64,000 bases of DNA from an uncultured Opitutaceae bacterium. Lineage in GTDB: Bacteria > Verrucomicrobiota > Verrucomicrobiia > Opitutales > Opitutaceae. A program made the translations under genes and the position numbers. Shown here piece after piece: positions 32,699 through 41,932 of the stretch. The notes beneath the pieces were generated by a model. The model had not been told where the DNA came from, ran no database searches, and was given only the letters and a program-made list of their open reading frames with translations. The stretch is taken from assembly GCA_951813085.1 (NCBI GenBank), contig OX638348.1, positions 3,543,627 to 3,607,626 of the forward strand, given 5' to 3'. The number at the start of each line of letters is the position of its first letter. Positions within the stretch are counted from its first letter, which is position 1.

Positions 32699-33487
32699 AT
32701 GATGGGCTCGAAAACAAATTTACTTTCTGAGCTGATTCAGCAATCGAATGCTTTGTATTTCAGAAATTATTTATATAAATTTCAAGGAATGAAAATGAAG
32801 TATATGTGGCATATTGTTATGCCTTGTTTACCAATATTTTTGTATAATTTGTTAAATGCTATAGGTATATTCGGAGAGGGTAGTGATGGAGTTCCTCGAT
32901 CAATAACTATATCAATAGGAATAATATATTACTATATCTTTTCTGAAACGATAGTAGGATTTTCTGCTGCCTTAGAAAGTAATAAGAGCTATATAGTTAA
33001 AACAGGTGTGGCATTTAGAGCATGCTACCTCAGTGTTTTATATGCTGTACTAAGTAATTTTGTTATAAGATACTTAGTTTTTCTTATTATATATTTCTTT
33101 TATGATTACCGATTTTCCCCAAATTTAATCTATGCAATATTTTATTTTTTAGTTCCAGTTCTTGTAGGTGCTTCATTAGGCTTAATACTTTCAGTATTCA
33201 CTGTTTTTTACCGAGATTTTAATAACTTTGTTCAAACGATAGCATTCTATATGCTATTTGGATCTGGGGTTTTCGGTCTAATTGATGGAACAAGTACCCT
33301 TGAGATTTTTGTATCCAACCTTCCAAGCTACATTACAGTTGCAAATGCAAAAGGATTGATCCTACCCGAATTTGAATTCAATGGTTCTAATGTTTTGGTT
33401 TGGACTTCAATATCTTTGTTCCTTTGCTCTTTGTCTATCGTTGGAATTAGGAATTCGAAAGGATTAGTAGTCAATTACTTGAGATGA
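32699..33487 (+). CDS. ABC-2 type polysaccharide export permease (Wzm-like)
   Basis: 262 residues with about six membrane helices. Typical ABC-2 permease layout: a short cytoplasmic N-terminus (LSELIQQSNALYFRNYLYKF), helices, the interfacial YRDFNNFVQTIAFYMLFGSGVF segment that includes the E/D-loop-like coupling region, and a last helix near the C-terminus. It exports a lipid-linked polysaccharide across the inner membrane with the ATPase encoded next (4-base overlap). Translation can start at ATG 32699 or 32702. Base composition drops sharply from the atp operon to this gene. Confidence 0.85.
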   Translation: MMGSKTNLLSELIQQSNALYFRNYLYKFQGMKMKYMWHIVMPCLPIFLYNLLNAIGIFGEGSDGVPRSITISIGIIYYYIFSETIVGFSAALESNKSYIVKTGVAFRACYLSVLYAVLSNFVIRYLVFLIIYFFYDYRFSPNLIYAIFYFLVPVLVGASLGLILSVFTVFYRDFNNFVQTIAFYMLFGSGVFGLIDGTSTLEIFVSNLPSYITVANAKGLILPEFEFNGSNVLVWTSISLFLCSLSIVGIRNSKGLVVNYLR

Positions 33488-34806
33488 ATGACAATCTGTT
33501 GAAAGTTTCTAATCTTTCGAAGAAATTTACTCTAAATAGTAAATATGTAAATTCACCTAGGCTAGGTGATATTATAAAGAGCTTTTTTGGAATAGAGTTT
33601 AACTCAATTCGGAAAACAGAAGATTATTGGGCCCTTAAGAATATATCATTTGAATTGAAAAGGGGCGAAAACTTGGGTATTGTTGGGCTTAATGGAGCAG
33701 GTAAGAGTACTTTATTAAAGATAATTCTTAATCGTTTGTCATGCGACTCAGGTAGTTTCAAATTGGCAGGAGATGCAGGCGGTTTAATCGAATTGGGAGC
33801 AGGTTTTCATCCAGAACAAACGGGTAGAAAAAATATATATTTAAACGCCAGACTCCAAGGAATAAGTAAGAAAGAAGTTAATGAGAAAATTGATGATATA
33901 GTCGGGTTTTCAGAGTTGGAAGAATTTATTGATATGCCAGTAAAAACTTATTCTAGTGGTATGACAATTAGGTTGGGGTTCTCTGTCGCAATTCATTTTG
34001 TAAAAGATTTAATTATTTGTGACGAAATTTTGGCAGTCGGCGATTTCGAATTTAAGCAAAAATGCTACAAAAAAATACATGAATTGAAAGAACGTTGTAG
34101 TTTTATTTTGGTGTCACATAGCACAAGAGACATTGCTCTTTTTTGCGATAAGGCTATGTTTTTACACAAAGGTGAATTAGTACAATACGGTCCAACAGAT
34201 GAAGTATTGAAGACATATGGACTAGTTACGCGAAGTGATTCGGTTTCTGATTTAAAGAAAAAAATGATGAATAGGGAGATAGAAATAGATTTAAACCAGA
34301 AGAGGGGAAAACACATTAACTTAATACAAGCGATTCAATTTCAAGAAAGCGAAGAATCGCGGGTTGAACGTTATGGAAGAATTTATGAGGATTCTGAGTA
34401 TGTTAAGGATGTTATCGTTGAATGTTCAGGAAAGGTGATAGGAGATGAGTTGGTCATTGAAAATTCTAAGGCCTTTTTTCTAAAAATTACATTTACAATT
34501 CTTAAATCCGTCGCACATCTTCGTATAGGACTACCTTTTTTCAATGAAATGGGTGATATGTTGATTGGGCCTGATTCACGAAAACTTACCCTTGGGGATA
34601 GTGCGTTTGCGACTCGTGGGAAAAAGTCGATTGTAGTCTCTGCAAATCGGTACCCAGTCAATGAAGGCAGATTTATGATAGTCTTGGCAATAAACAATGA
34701 TCCTGGGTTTTTATACCGGAGGCACTTGTGTTACGTGACGGTAAAAAATGTTGATGGATCATTTGGACAAGTTGCGAGCAATATTGTTTGGAAAGTTGCG
34801 GTATGA
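33484..34806 (+). CDS. ABC exporter ATPase with C-terminal glycan-binding-like domain (Wzt-like)
   Basis: 440 residues. The ATPase half shows Walker A GLNGAGKS (68-75), signature YSSGM, Walker B LIICDE and the switch H in LVSHSTRDI; GAGFHPEQTGRKNIYLN is typical of polysaccharide exporters. About 150 extra residues (about 290-440) form a beta-rich domain in the position of Wzt-C, with EDSEYVKDVIVECSGK, a KIT/TILKSVAHLRIGLPF strand pair and a GRFMIVLAIN end. In E. coli O8/O9a this domain recognises the modified non-reducing end of finished chains before export. That role here is inferred from architecture and the neighbouring methyltransferase. Confidence 0.87.
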   Translation: MNDNLLKVSNLSKKFTLNSKYVNSPRLGDIIKSFFGIEFNSIRKTEDYWALKNISFELKRGENLGIVGLNGAGKSTLLKIILNRLSCDSGSFKLAGDAGGLIELGAGFHPEQTGRKNIYLNARLQGISKKEVNEKIDDIVGFSELEEFIDMPVKTYSSGMTIRLGFSVAIHFVKDLIICDEILAVGDFEFKQKCYKKIHELKERCSFILVSHSTRDIALFCDKAMFLHKGELVQYGPTDEVLKTYGLVTRSDSVSDLKKKMMNREIEIDLNQKRGKHINLIQAIQFQESEESRVERYGRIYEDSEYVKDVIVECSGKVIGDELVIENSKAFFLKITFTILKSVAHLRIGLPFFNEMGDMLIGPDSRKLTLGDSAFATRGKKSIVVSANRYPVNEGRFMIVLAINNDPGFLYRRHLCYVTVKNVDGSFGQVASNIVWKVAV

Positions 34807-37283
34807 ATTACCAGAATTTAGTAAAGTTGTTAAGAGGAATTGAAGGATCGCAAAGCAAGATCCGCCAACTTGAAGAGGAAATTAAAAAGCGCGATATCAT
34901 GATTGGAAATCGTGATATCGCAGTTAGAGTGTTGCGCGAGGCGTTGAAGAAAACTGAATCCCAACAATCGAAAACATCTGTAGAACTGATTGAAATAAGA
35001 GGATATGTCGCAGAACTAGTGCAAAAACTAGAATTTATAAAAGATGGTAGACTTCTCCAAAAGGTGCTTTCAGTTCTAGGCTACAGTAGAAGAGTAAGTA
35101 AAATTGGTCAGTTGGCACTTCTGGCAAAAAATAGAATCAGTAATCTAGGTACATTCGTGCCTGAAGTGTTAGATTTCTCAGAAAGCAAAAAGTACGTTCC
35201 TAGCGTTAATAATGCCCCGCCCCCTAGTTCAATAGAACTAGAATCTAGCTTAGTAAGTGGATCGCGTGAGTTAAATCTTGATTCTATTCATCCGAGTCAA
35301 TGGAAGCCTGTGGTTTCTGCGTTGTTAGCACGTGGCCATACATCTTTTATGTATTATGCATTTGGCGGTAAACTTCGATTGGTAGATCGTGATACAGCTC
35401 AAATAGAACTTGCTCGTACGAATGCATTCTTAAATCGTATAAGAGCAGAATCTTTGAGAAAATGTGTAGTAATTGGGAACGGGCCCAGCCTAAAAAAACA
35501 CGATTTTTCATATATACGTGATAAATTTTTGATAGGCTCAAACTATATTTTCTTACTGGAGAAAACAATCGGACGGCTACCGGATATTATTTCTATTACA
35601 AATTACCTGGTATTGGAGCAAAGACTTGAAGATGTTTTAAAACTTAATACTAATATAGTAGTCCCTCTCTATATGTACGATAAGATCGGCCGGAGAAGTA
35701 ACGTATACTATCTTAATATACATCACAACTTTGAATTTTCTTCAGAAATCGAACTAAGTGCGTCAACTCGCGCTACAGTAACATTTTTTAATCTCCAGTT
35801 AGCATATTCTTTAGGATTTAAGGAATGCTATCTTATTGGAGTGGACAATTCATACATTCAACCGACAAAACGAGAGGGGAAAGTAATAGTACAAGAGAGC
35901 GATGATGGCAATCATTTCGACCCCAACTACTTTAAGGGTTTAAAGTGGCAAAGTGCGGATACAGACATGATGGCGGAAGTTTATCGCCTTGTGAAGAAAG
36001 CATTTATTAGAAGTGGAAGGCAGATTTTCAATGCAGGAATTGGAGGAGCACTAGAGGTATTTGAGCGGGTTGACTATTCCAATGCCCTCTTATCAGGATC
36101 GACAGAAAAATCTCAAGTGGAGCGAACGAAATCCGCTCGAGACATTGTTATAAGCATAAATCCCGATCTTTGTGATGGCACAGGCCACCATCTTCATTTT
36201 GATCAGCGTCTTGCTATGGTATTGGTTCGGAAGGGATGCCAAATAGTCTCGCTCACGAGTAGGCAAATCGATGTTGATGTGAACGATCTGTACCCCTATG
36301 CAGTCCCAACATACAGTAGGTTGACTCATGAAATTGCAATGCGGGATTTCGATCAAAATTTAATCGATGAGTTCGTATCCGAGACGTTGATTGGCCTCAA
36401 GCGTACTCTTGAAACCTTATCTAAAGATGTTCGTGTGACAGTTTTTATGTACTGTAGTTCATTTTCTCATCTTTATGCCTTTAACAGAATTGCACCTGAA
36501 TTCCGCTTTATTAAGTTCAAGCTTCACCTTTTTTATCCATCGTTTGAATCTTCATTCGACAGAGACTCAACTGAATTTGGCAGAGAAGTATTGATTGAAA
36601 CCAATTCAATACCAAACATCGAGTTATTAGGTGGCAGTCATTCCTTTATCGCGTATTTTAATAATGAATTTGCGAGACGTTTGAGTTATCTGCCTTGGGC
36701 ATCAACTACATATTTAGAATCGCCGAAGCCAAAAAAGAATTCCGAAAATAGAATAGCGTTTCTAGGAAATATGAGACCGGAAAAGGGTGGTGATTTAACG
36801 ATCGAAACACTATTAAGATTATGTGCAGACCCAAGGTTTAAACATTACACTTTTTATTCCCGCCGACCTGATGCTGCGAAAGATGCAAGTGCCTTAAGCT
36901 TTGAAAATTTATTGGGAGAGCGAGTCGTTTGGATAAATTCGGATGTATCTTGTAATGACTTTCAAAATTTTATCGAAGTAGGTTCTATTAATGTGATTAC
37001 GTACAATAAAAAAGCATTCCATATGAGACCATCGGGCGTCTTCTCTGACACCCTTCTTGCAAAAAGACCATGCATCGTAGCAGAAGGGACTGAAATGGGC
37101 AAAATTGTTAAAGAGTTAGGGAATGGCCTGACTTTTGAATGTTCGAATGCGGAGGACCTTGTGGAAAAAATCTGGGAGTTAATTTCGGATTTTGATGCAT
37201 TCAGCGAAAAAGCAGAGATGGAGGCAAATGAATGGTGCGAAGAGAATTCGTGGCAAAAGTTACTAGAATTGCTGTTATATTAA
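34803..37283 (+). CDS. Coiled-coil / GNGPSL-domain / GT-B glycosyltransferase fusion
   Basis: 826 residues from ATG 34803, which overlaps the upstream stop (ATGA). Residues about 5-85 form a coiled coil with I-x-x-R-D-I-x-I-G-N-R-D units. Residues about 205-420 form a domain with VVIGNGPSLKKHDF (225-230 core), LIGVDNSYI, D-G-N-H-F-D-P-N-Y-F and FNAGIGGALEVFERVDY, the same set as in the 275-residue protein at 51040; it resembles DUF115/MptE-like and sialyltransferase-like Rossmann folds. From about 430 a GT-B glycosyltransferase follows, with RIAFLGNMRPEKGGDLTIE and a C-terminal domain. It probably adds sugars or caps in the exported glycan. Confidence 0.75.
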   Translation: MNYQNLVKLLRGIEGSQSKIRQLEEEIKKRDIMIGNRDIAVRVLREALKKTESQQSKTSVELIEIRGYVAELVQKLEFIKDGRLLQKVLSVLGYSRRVSKIGQLALLAKNRISNLGTFVPEVLDFSESKKYVPSVNNAPPPSSIELESSLVSGSRELNLDSIHPSQWKPVVSALLARGHTSFMYYAFGGKLRLVDRDTAQIELARTNAFLNRIRAESLRKCVVIGNGPSLKKHDFSYIRDKFLIGSNYIFLLEKTIGRLPDIISITNYLVLEQRLEDVLKLNTNIVVPLYMYDKIGRRSNVYYLNIHHNFEFSSEIELSASTRATVTFFNLQLAYSLGFKECYLIGVDNSYIQPTKREGKVIVQESDDGNHFDPNYFKGLKWQSADTDMMAEVYRLVKKAFIRSGRQIFNAGIGGALEVFERVDYSNALLSGSTEKSQVERTKSARDIVISINPDLCDGTGHHLHFDQRLAMVLVRKGCQIVSLTSRQIDVDVNDLYPYAVPTYSRLTHEIAMRDFDQNLIDEFVSETLIGLKRTLETLSKDVRVTVFMYCSSFSHLYAFNRIAPEFRFIKFKLHLFYPSFESSFDRDSTEFGREVLIETNSIPNIELLGGSHSFIAYFNNEFARRLSYLPWASTTYLESPKPKKNSENRIAFLGNMRPEKGGDLTIETLLRLCADPRFKHYTFYSRRPDAAKDASALSFENLLGERVVWINSDVSCNDFQNFIEVGSINVITYNKKAFHMRPSGVFSDTLLAKRPCIVAEGTEMGKIVKELGNGLTFECSNAEDLVEKIWELISDFDAFSEKAEMEANEWCEENSWQKLLELLLY

Positions 37284-37284
37284 G

Positions 37285-38697
37285 ATGAGTGTTTGGCAAA
37301 AGCTATGCGACGCGTTTGACGTAAGTTATTCGGGTGAAGATGAACGAAATATTGCACATGAGTTAGAACATATATATGCGAATTGGCCTGAGGGTAGAAT
37401 ACCGGGTTCAATGGATGACCATATGTTGCTCTATCTTATGCGAAAAAAAGCCTGTCTCCAATCTGGGGTAAACGATTCAGTACATGTTGAAATCGGGAGT
37501 CTTTTTGGTGCTTCTGCTGTAATTTCTTCGTTAGCCTTTTCGAGTTCAGGTGCTGGAAATCAAATACTAATTGATCCATTGAGTGGATACTATGGTGAAG
37601 AAACAGATCCATTCAGTGGATCTCGTGTTTCAGAAAAGGTTTTGCGATCGAATCTGGCTGCTTTTAAAGTTGAACAATACAGACTTGTAGCATCCTATTC
37701 AGATAGTGCTGAGGCACTAGCTGCGGTGAATTCTAATAAAATTGCGAGCTTATTTATCGATGGTGATCATTCGTTTGTTGGTGTTGCTAAGGACTGGGAG
37801 AACTATTGTCACAAATTGGCTATTGAGGGTTATGTTTTATTGGATAATTACAACGATCCTAATTGGCCTGAAGTCACAATTTTTGTAAAGTATTTAGAAT
37901 CTAAAATAAATGAATGGGAAAAAATTTGTGCAATTGGTAACGGCGTAGTATTTAAGAGAATCGGAGTGGTAAGTAGCCCGCTATTGTTTGAAATTGGTGA
38001 AATTGATGAAATTTTAAGTGTTAAAGAGAAACAGTTAAACTCAAGTGCCAAGTTGGCATCTACCCGTTTAGAAGGAATTGATAGCAGAGAGGCTCAAATT
38101 GCTAAGCTAAAAGTCCAGATCAAGAATCGAGGTAGTATTATAGATAGATTAAAGTCTCAGATTGACCAATTTAAAAGCCGAATGTGGACTAGAGACGAAG
38201 TAATTACTCAATTTAAATCTAATAGAGAAAAGGATAAATCTAAAATCTCGAACCGTGACGCCGCGATCGCCTCGCTGAAGGGGCGCAGGGCACAGCAGGA
38301 GCGGATGATCTCGAACCGTGACGCCGCGATCGCCTCGCTGAAGGGGCGCAGGGCACAGCAGGAGCGGATGATCTCGAACCGTGACGCCGCGATCGCCTCG
38401 CTGAAGGGGCGCAGGGCACAGCAGGAGCGGATGATCTCGAACCGTGACGCCGCGATCGCCTCGCTGAAGGGGCGCAGGGCACAGCAGGAGCGGATGATCT
38501 CGAACCGTGACGCCGCGATCGCCTCGCTGAAGGGGAATAAAGTGAAATTGGAAATAAAATTACAGAATCGAGATCATTTTATATATATTGCAAAACAAGA
38601 AAGGGTTAAATATGAGACTAAAATAGCTAATCGTGATAAACTCATCAAAAATTTAAAACAAGAATTAGAAAAACGTAAAAGAAAAAGTCGAGATTAA
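37285..38697 (+). CDS. SAM methyltransferase with long C-terminal coiled coil containing identical 21-residue repeats
   Basis: 470 residues; ATG two bases after the previous stop. Residues about 60-230 are a class I methyltransferase of the Methyltransf_24/CmcI type: VHVEIGSLFGASAVIS (SAM loop), ILIDPLSGYYGE, SLFIDGDHSFVGVAKDWENY, YVLLDNYNDPNWPEV. Residues about 250-470 are a charged coiled coil built of 21-residue units starting I-x-N-R-D-x-x-I-x-x-L-K; the middle 4.6 units are identical at DNA level (38245-38535). The layout methyltransferase plus coiled coil next to Wzm/Wzt resembles the WbdD chain terminator of E. coli O9a, where the coil length sets polysaccharide length. Function here is inference; the methylated sugar is unknown. 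Confidence 0.8.
   Translation: MSVWQKLCDAFDVSYSGEDERNIAHELEHIYANWPEGRIPGSMDDHMLLYLMRKKACLQSGVNDSVHVEIGSLFGASAVISSLAFSSSGAGNQILIDPLSGYYGEETDPFSGSRVSEKVLRSNLAAFKVEQYRLVASYSDSAEALAAVNSNKIASLFIDGDHSFVGVAKDWENYCHKLAIEGYVLLDNYNDPNWPEVTIFVKYLESKINEWEKICAIGNGVVFKRIGVVSSPLLFEIGEIDEILSVKEKQLNSSAKLASTRLEGIDSREAQIAKLKVQIKNRGSIIDRLKSQIDQFKSRMWTRDEVITQFKSNREKDKSKISNRDAAIASLKGRRAQQERMISNRDAAIASLKGRRAQQERMISNRDAAIASLKGRRAQQERMISNRDAAIASLKGRRAQQERMISNRDAAIASLKGNKVKLEIKLQNRDHFIYIAKQERVKYETKIANRDKLIKNLKQELEKRKRKSRD
38245..38535 (+). repeat. Tandem 63-bp repeat, 4.6 identical copies, in the methyltransferase coiled coil
   Basis: Units start at 38245, 38308, 38371, 38434 and 38497; the last is 39 bases. Copies read as identical. 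Each encodes the 21 residues I-S-N-R-D-A-A-I-A-S-L-K-G-R-R-A-Q-Q-E-R-M, exactly three heptads, so copy-number change keeps both frame and coil register. By my count 43 of 63 bases are G/C, against an AT-rich gene on both sides. This points to recent expansion of a unit of different origin. Confidence 0.97.
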
Positions 38698-38746
38698 CAT
38701 ATTCATAATTTTTGACAAATCGATTAAAACTCATTTAAATATTTGT

Positions 38747-39460
38747 ATGTTTGATATAATTACAAAAAAGGATCTATTTCAAGTACTTGATCGCAAACGA
38801 ATTAGTGACGCCAATCCATCATTAAAGAACATTCAAGATGGCTTTGCGGTAGATTGGTTGATAGGTGAAATAGGTACTAGTGGCGGCAAGAATTTAATAG
38901 AAATGGGAGGAGGAAATTCGAGAGTTGCTCGTAGAGTTGCTGCCTGGGACAATAAAATTACTAATGTAGATAAATTTGAAGGAGTTGGAGCTGGACCTAT
39001 TGAAAAACCAGATGAAGTTCCATATGAGATCATAAACTCTTATATCGGCGATTTTTCGGAAGCCTTACTAGACTCTTCATATGATATAATTTATTCCATT
39101 TCGGTTGTAGAACACGTACCGTTAAACCGTATAGGTTGTATGATGCGAGACTGTGCGAGACTCTTAAGGAAAGGGGGTAAATTATTGCATCTAATTGATA
39201 CTTATATGTTTGATTGTCCTGACTTTGCGGGGGCAGATTACTATTCGACTAGGATAAAAGAATATCTAAAACCCATAGAGGGTCTAGAGTTTATCGTACC
39301 ACCAGCACTAAATCCTTGCAGTAAATTTAGTTGCGAGTATGCTACTAATTCACCGTTTGAAATGTGGCGTTGGAAGATAAAGACAAAGGGTGAAAGAATT
39401 AATCACTGGAGAGAAATTGGCCAAGGCTGTTCCATTAAAGCTGTATGGGCAAAAATTTAA
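38747..39460 (+). CDS. Class I SAM-dependent methyltransferase
   Basis: 237 residues. KNLIEMGGGNSRVARRVAAWD is the SAM-binding motif I, TNVDKFEGVG the acidic-loop strand, YDIIYSISVVEHVPLNRIG motif IV, and MMRDCARLLRKGGKLLHLID the post-motif helix typical of small-molecule and sugar methyltransferases. AT-rich like its neighbours. It probably methylates a sugar or lipid intermediate of the exported glycan. Confidence 0.8.
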   Translation: MFDIITKKDLFQVLDRKRISDANPSLKNIQDGFAVDWLIGEIGTSGGKNLIEMGGGNSRVARRVAAWDNKITNVDKFEGVGAGPIEKPDEVPYEIINSYIGDFSEALLDSSYDIIYSISVVEHVPLNRIGCMMRDCARLLRKGGKLLHLIDTYMFDCPDFAGADYYSTRIKEYLKPIEGLEFIVPPALNPCSKFSCEYATNSPFEMWRWKIKTKGERINHWREIGQGCSIKAVWAKI

Positions 39461-39576
39461 GTAAGTAGCTAGAGCGATATACGCTTTATTCGTTTCATAT
39501 CTAATTAGGTTCTATTTACCTTGATGGTTCCCCTGTTTAAAAAGCCTCCAAAATTTTTTATTCGTCTGCTATAAAA

Positions 39577-41562
39577 ATGAGCTGCGCCAATTGCAAATAT
39601 TTATATTATATAATATTTATTATAAGTATTGGTATATCATTATATGAATATACATGGAATGAGAATACAAAGGAAGAACTAGTAATAAGTATTCAATTTG
39701 AAAGCTCTGAACCAGAAGAAAAGTTAAGAGAAAAAATAGTTTTTCACCACTTAGGAGAAAGATTTAGCAATCAAAGTCTAATAAATATTAAGGCGGGTAG
39801 TTGGAAAGTAACATACAAGAACAAGGAGAGTACAGACTACGGAGGTGTGTTAACTATAGATAATCAACAGTTAAAAAATGAAATACTGATTAGAGTAGCA
39901 GGCCCTGGTATTATATTGAAAGGGATATCAGAAACTAGTAAATGCAGTTTGAGCATTAAAGCACGAGGCGAGGAGCAAGAGTATAGTCTTGGATTAAACG
40001 AAACTTTTGAATATAAGCTAAACCGAGAAAATGCATACCATTGGATATTTACGAAAACGCTCATTTATGTATTTCTGTTAAATGTCCCGGTGTTTATCGC
40101 GTATTTATTTGCGAATGATCGCGGAGAATTTAATTTACTCCGAATAGAATATTTTGTACTATTGCTAATTGTAGCTAATGGGATTTGGCTTGTCTGTGAG
40201 CCAGGATTTTATAGTGGCGATGCGGATCAAATATTGAAACAGGTCAATGGGGGGGATGATGTAATTGCGCCTGCTTATTCAGCATTCTATCGTCTGTTTT
40301 CTGAGATCCTCGGTGCTAAGCCTTACTGGATTATACTGTTGCAAGTTTATTCATTTACTCTTTTCCCATATTTTATTGTAGAAAAGATACTTTCGATATC
40401 AAATGAAGCAAAATCAAAAACGAATTCTACTATAGCATTGATCGTTGCATCTGTCCTTCTTTTGAATCCTATATATGTTGGAAGTATGACATTGCTATAC
40501 GTAGATTATCTATTTATAGCGACTTTTCTTGCCTATATTTATATATATATAATTATCCTGAACGATCGTTTCAGAATAGCAAATTCGTTAGCTCTAATAG
40601 TACTAGTGCTTTTTATTCCGTTTTGTAGAACTAATGGATTTGTATTGTTTCCAATTCTTTCATTTTTCACAGCTTTTCTGGTAGTACATAAAGTTTTTAA
40701 AACAAACCAAGTTTGGTACAAAAATCTACGATTCCATCTTATTGTAGCTTTCATTTTTGCTGGATACTTTACCACGAGCTTTTTAGTATCCAAATATTAT
40801 ATCGTCAAAAGAGACAATTACTATATCACCGTTCCCATATATGAGATGGTGGGAGTCTATAGTTTAGATAGAGAGAGGGGTAAATTAGAGTATAAGTGGC
40901 TAGAAAAATATATGAATATTGATCGTGTAATATCTAGGTACAATAGAAGTAATTGTCTTATTCCCACTTTATGGACATCAATCCGATTTGGAGATTTTAA
41001 TTACACAAAAGTTAAGACAGATCACAAATTAATCAGAAATATGTATTTTGAATCAGTTTACAAAAACTTTTGGAGTCATTTACATATAAAAATAAGACAC
41101 TATCTATACACATTGGGGGTTGGTGGATATAATAATTCTCCATATTTTTATGACAATTTACCTCAATCTAGTCTTAAAACAACCATAGTTGAAGAATTAG
41201 AATCTAGGGGTTTATATAAAAATCGCGATATGATAAAGGCGTTGGATGATATTGGCAGAATTTCTAGACATCTTGAAAGTGGACCATTGAGATTTGTATT
41301 TGTTTCAGCATTAGTTCCGATATTATTCATGTTTTTTTATGTAGTATTAATATTAGTTAAATGTATAAAAACAAGAAGACTAGAGAATCAATCAATCGTC
41401 ATGTTGTTGATTGCTTTATTTTCCTTGTTTTATTCATCGAGTTACTTACTTGCTAGTCATGGAGGATTTTCTAAATATCAGTTTCCAACATACGTATTAG
41501 GAGTCATTTCAATTTTTGTGTATATATCTTTCTGGATTGATCGAAAGATTGTAAAGAATTAG
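39577..41562 (+). CDS. Large polytopic membrane protein, GT-C glycosyltransferase-like
   Basis: 661 residues. One N-terminal membrane helix is followed by a beta-rich domain of about 120 residues (ISIQFESSEPEEKLREKIVF onward) and then about ten hydrophobic helices. EPGFYSGDADQILKQVNG lies in the first large loop after a helix, where GT-C enzymes carry their catalytic acidic residues, and the layout (many helices, aromatic-rich loops, C-terminal helices with KYQFPTYVLGV) fits lipid-linked-sugar glycosyltransferases. The exact family is not certain; a polymerase or ligase is an alternative. Confidence 0.65.
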   Translation: MSCANCKYLYYIIFIISIGISLYEYTWNENTKEELVISIQFESSEPEEKLREKIVFHHLGERFSNQSLINIKAGSWKVTYKNKESTDYGGVLTIDNQQLKNEILIRVAGPGIILKGISETSKCSLSIKARGEEQEYSLGLNETFEYKLNRENAYHWIFTKTLIYVFLLNVPVFIAYLFANDRGEFNLLRIEYFVLLLIVANGIWLVCEPGFYSGDADQILKQVNGGDDVIAPAYSAFYRLFSEILGAKPYWIILLQVYSFTLFPYFIVEKILSISNEAKSKTNSTIALIVASVLLLNPIYVGSMTLLYVDYLFIATFLAYIYIYIIILNDRFRIANSLALIVLVLFIPFCRTNGFVLFPILSFFTAFLVVHKVFKTNQVWYKNLRFHLIVAFIFAGYFTTSFLVSKYYIVKRDNYYITVPIYEMVGVYSLDRERGKLEYKWLEKYMNIDRVISRYNRSNCLIPTLWTSIRFGDFNYTKVKTDHKLIRNMYFESVYKNFWSHLHIKIRHYLYTLGVGGYNNSPYFYDNLPQSSLKTTIVEELESRGLYKNRDMIKALDDIGRISRHLESGPLRFVFVSALVPILFMFFYVVLILVKCIKTRRLENQSIVMLLIALFSLFYSSSYLLASHGGFSKYQFPTYVLGVISIFVYISFWIDRKIVKN

Positions 41563-41860
41563 GGCAAAACAAAATCCTCTTATTCCTTGTTTGTTTTAAA
41601 TAAAATCATTCGTTTTCCTAATTCTTGAGTTCCTTATGAACAAGGATTATTTAAGTATAGCTGCCAAAAGATTTCGATTTATCTTTTGCGAAGATACGAA
41701 GACGGTCCGATGGGAGAGCATAAAACGCAACACCGTAAACTGCTACTATAACATCTCTCGAGAGCGTATATTGTCACGGCAGTTCTAGGGGGCAATGAGC
41801 CTTTTCCGACTAGATCGAGGTTGCGAGCCCTATTTTGGAGCTTGTCGGGTGCGTAGGAAT
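41563..41860. other. Gene-free stretch between the membrane protein gene and the IS3 element
   Basis: 298 bases. It begins AT-rich and becomes clearly more GC-rich from about 41690, before the transposon's inverted repeat. The GC-rich part may be a remnant of an older insertion. No coding sequence, tRNA or terminator that I can support. Confidence 0.5.
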
Positions 41861-41885
41861 TGGTTGGGACCCCGCGAACTAGCCC
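41861..41885 (+). repeat. Left inverted repeat of the IS3-family element
   Basis: TGGTTGGGACCCC and, after six unmatched bases, TAGCCC match the complement of 43039-43062 with one extra G and a few mismatches. Its start defines the left end of the element. Confidence 0.7.
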
Positions 41886-41932
41886 ACTTTTGATGAGGTG
41901 ATTTTCGTCGATCAACGAAAGGGAAATCATCG

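Noticed and set aside
38240-38482. Minus-strand repeat ORF (Ser/Arg-rich) and a CRISPR-like look of the 63-bp repeats
   Set aside because: The repeats are head-to-tail without spacers and lie in frame in the methyltransferase coiled coil; the minus-strand ORF is a shadow.
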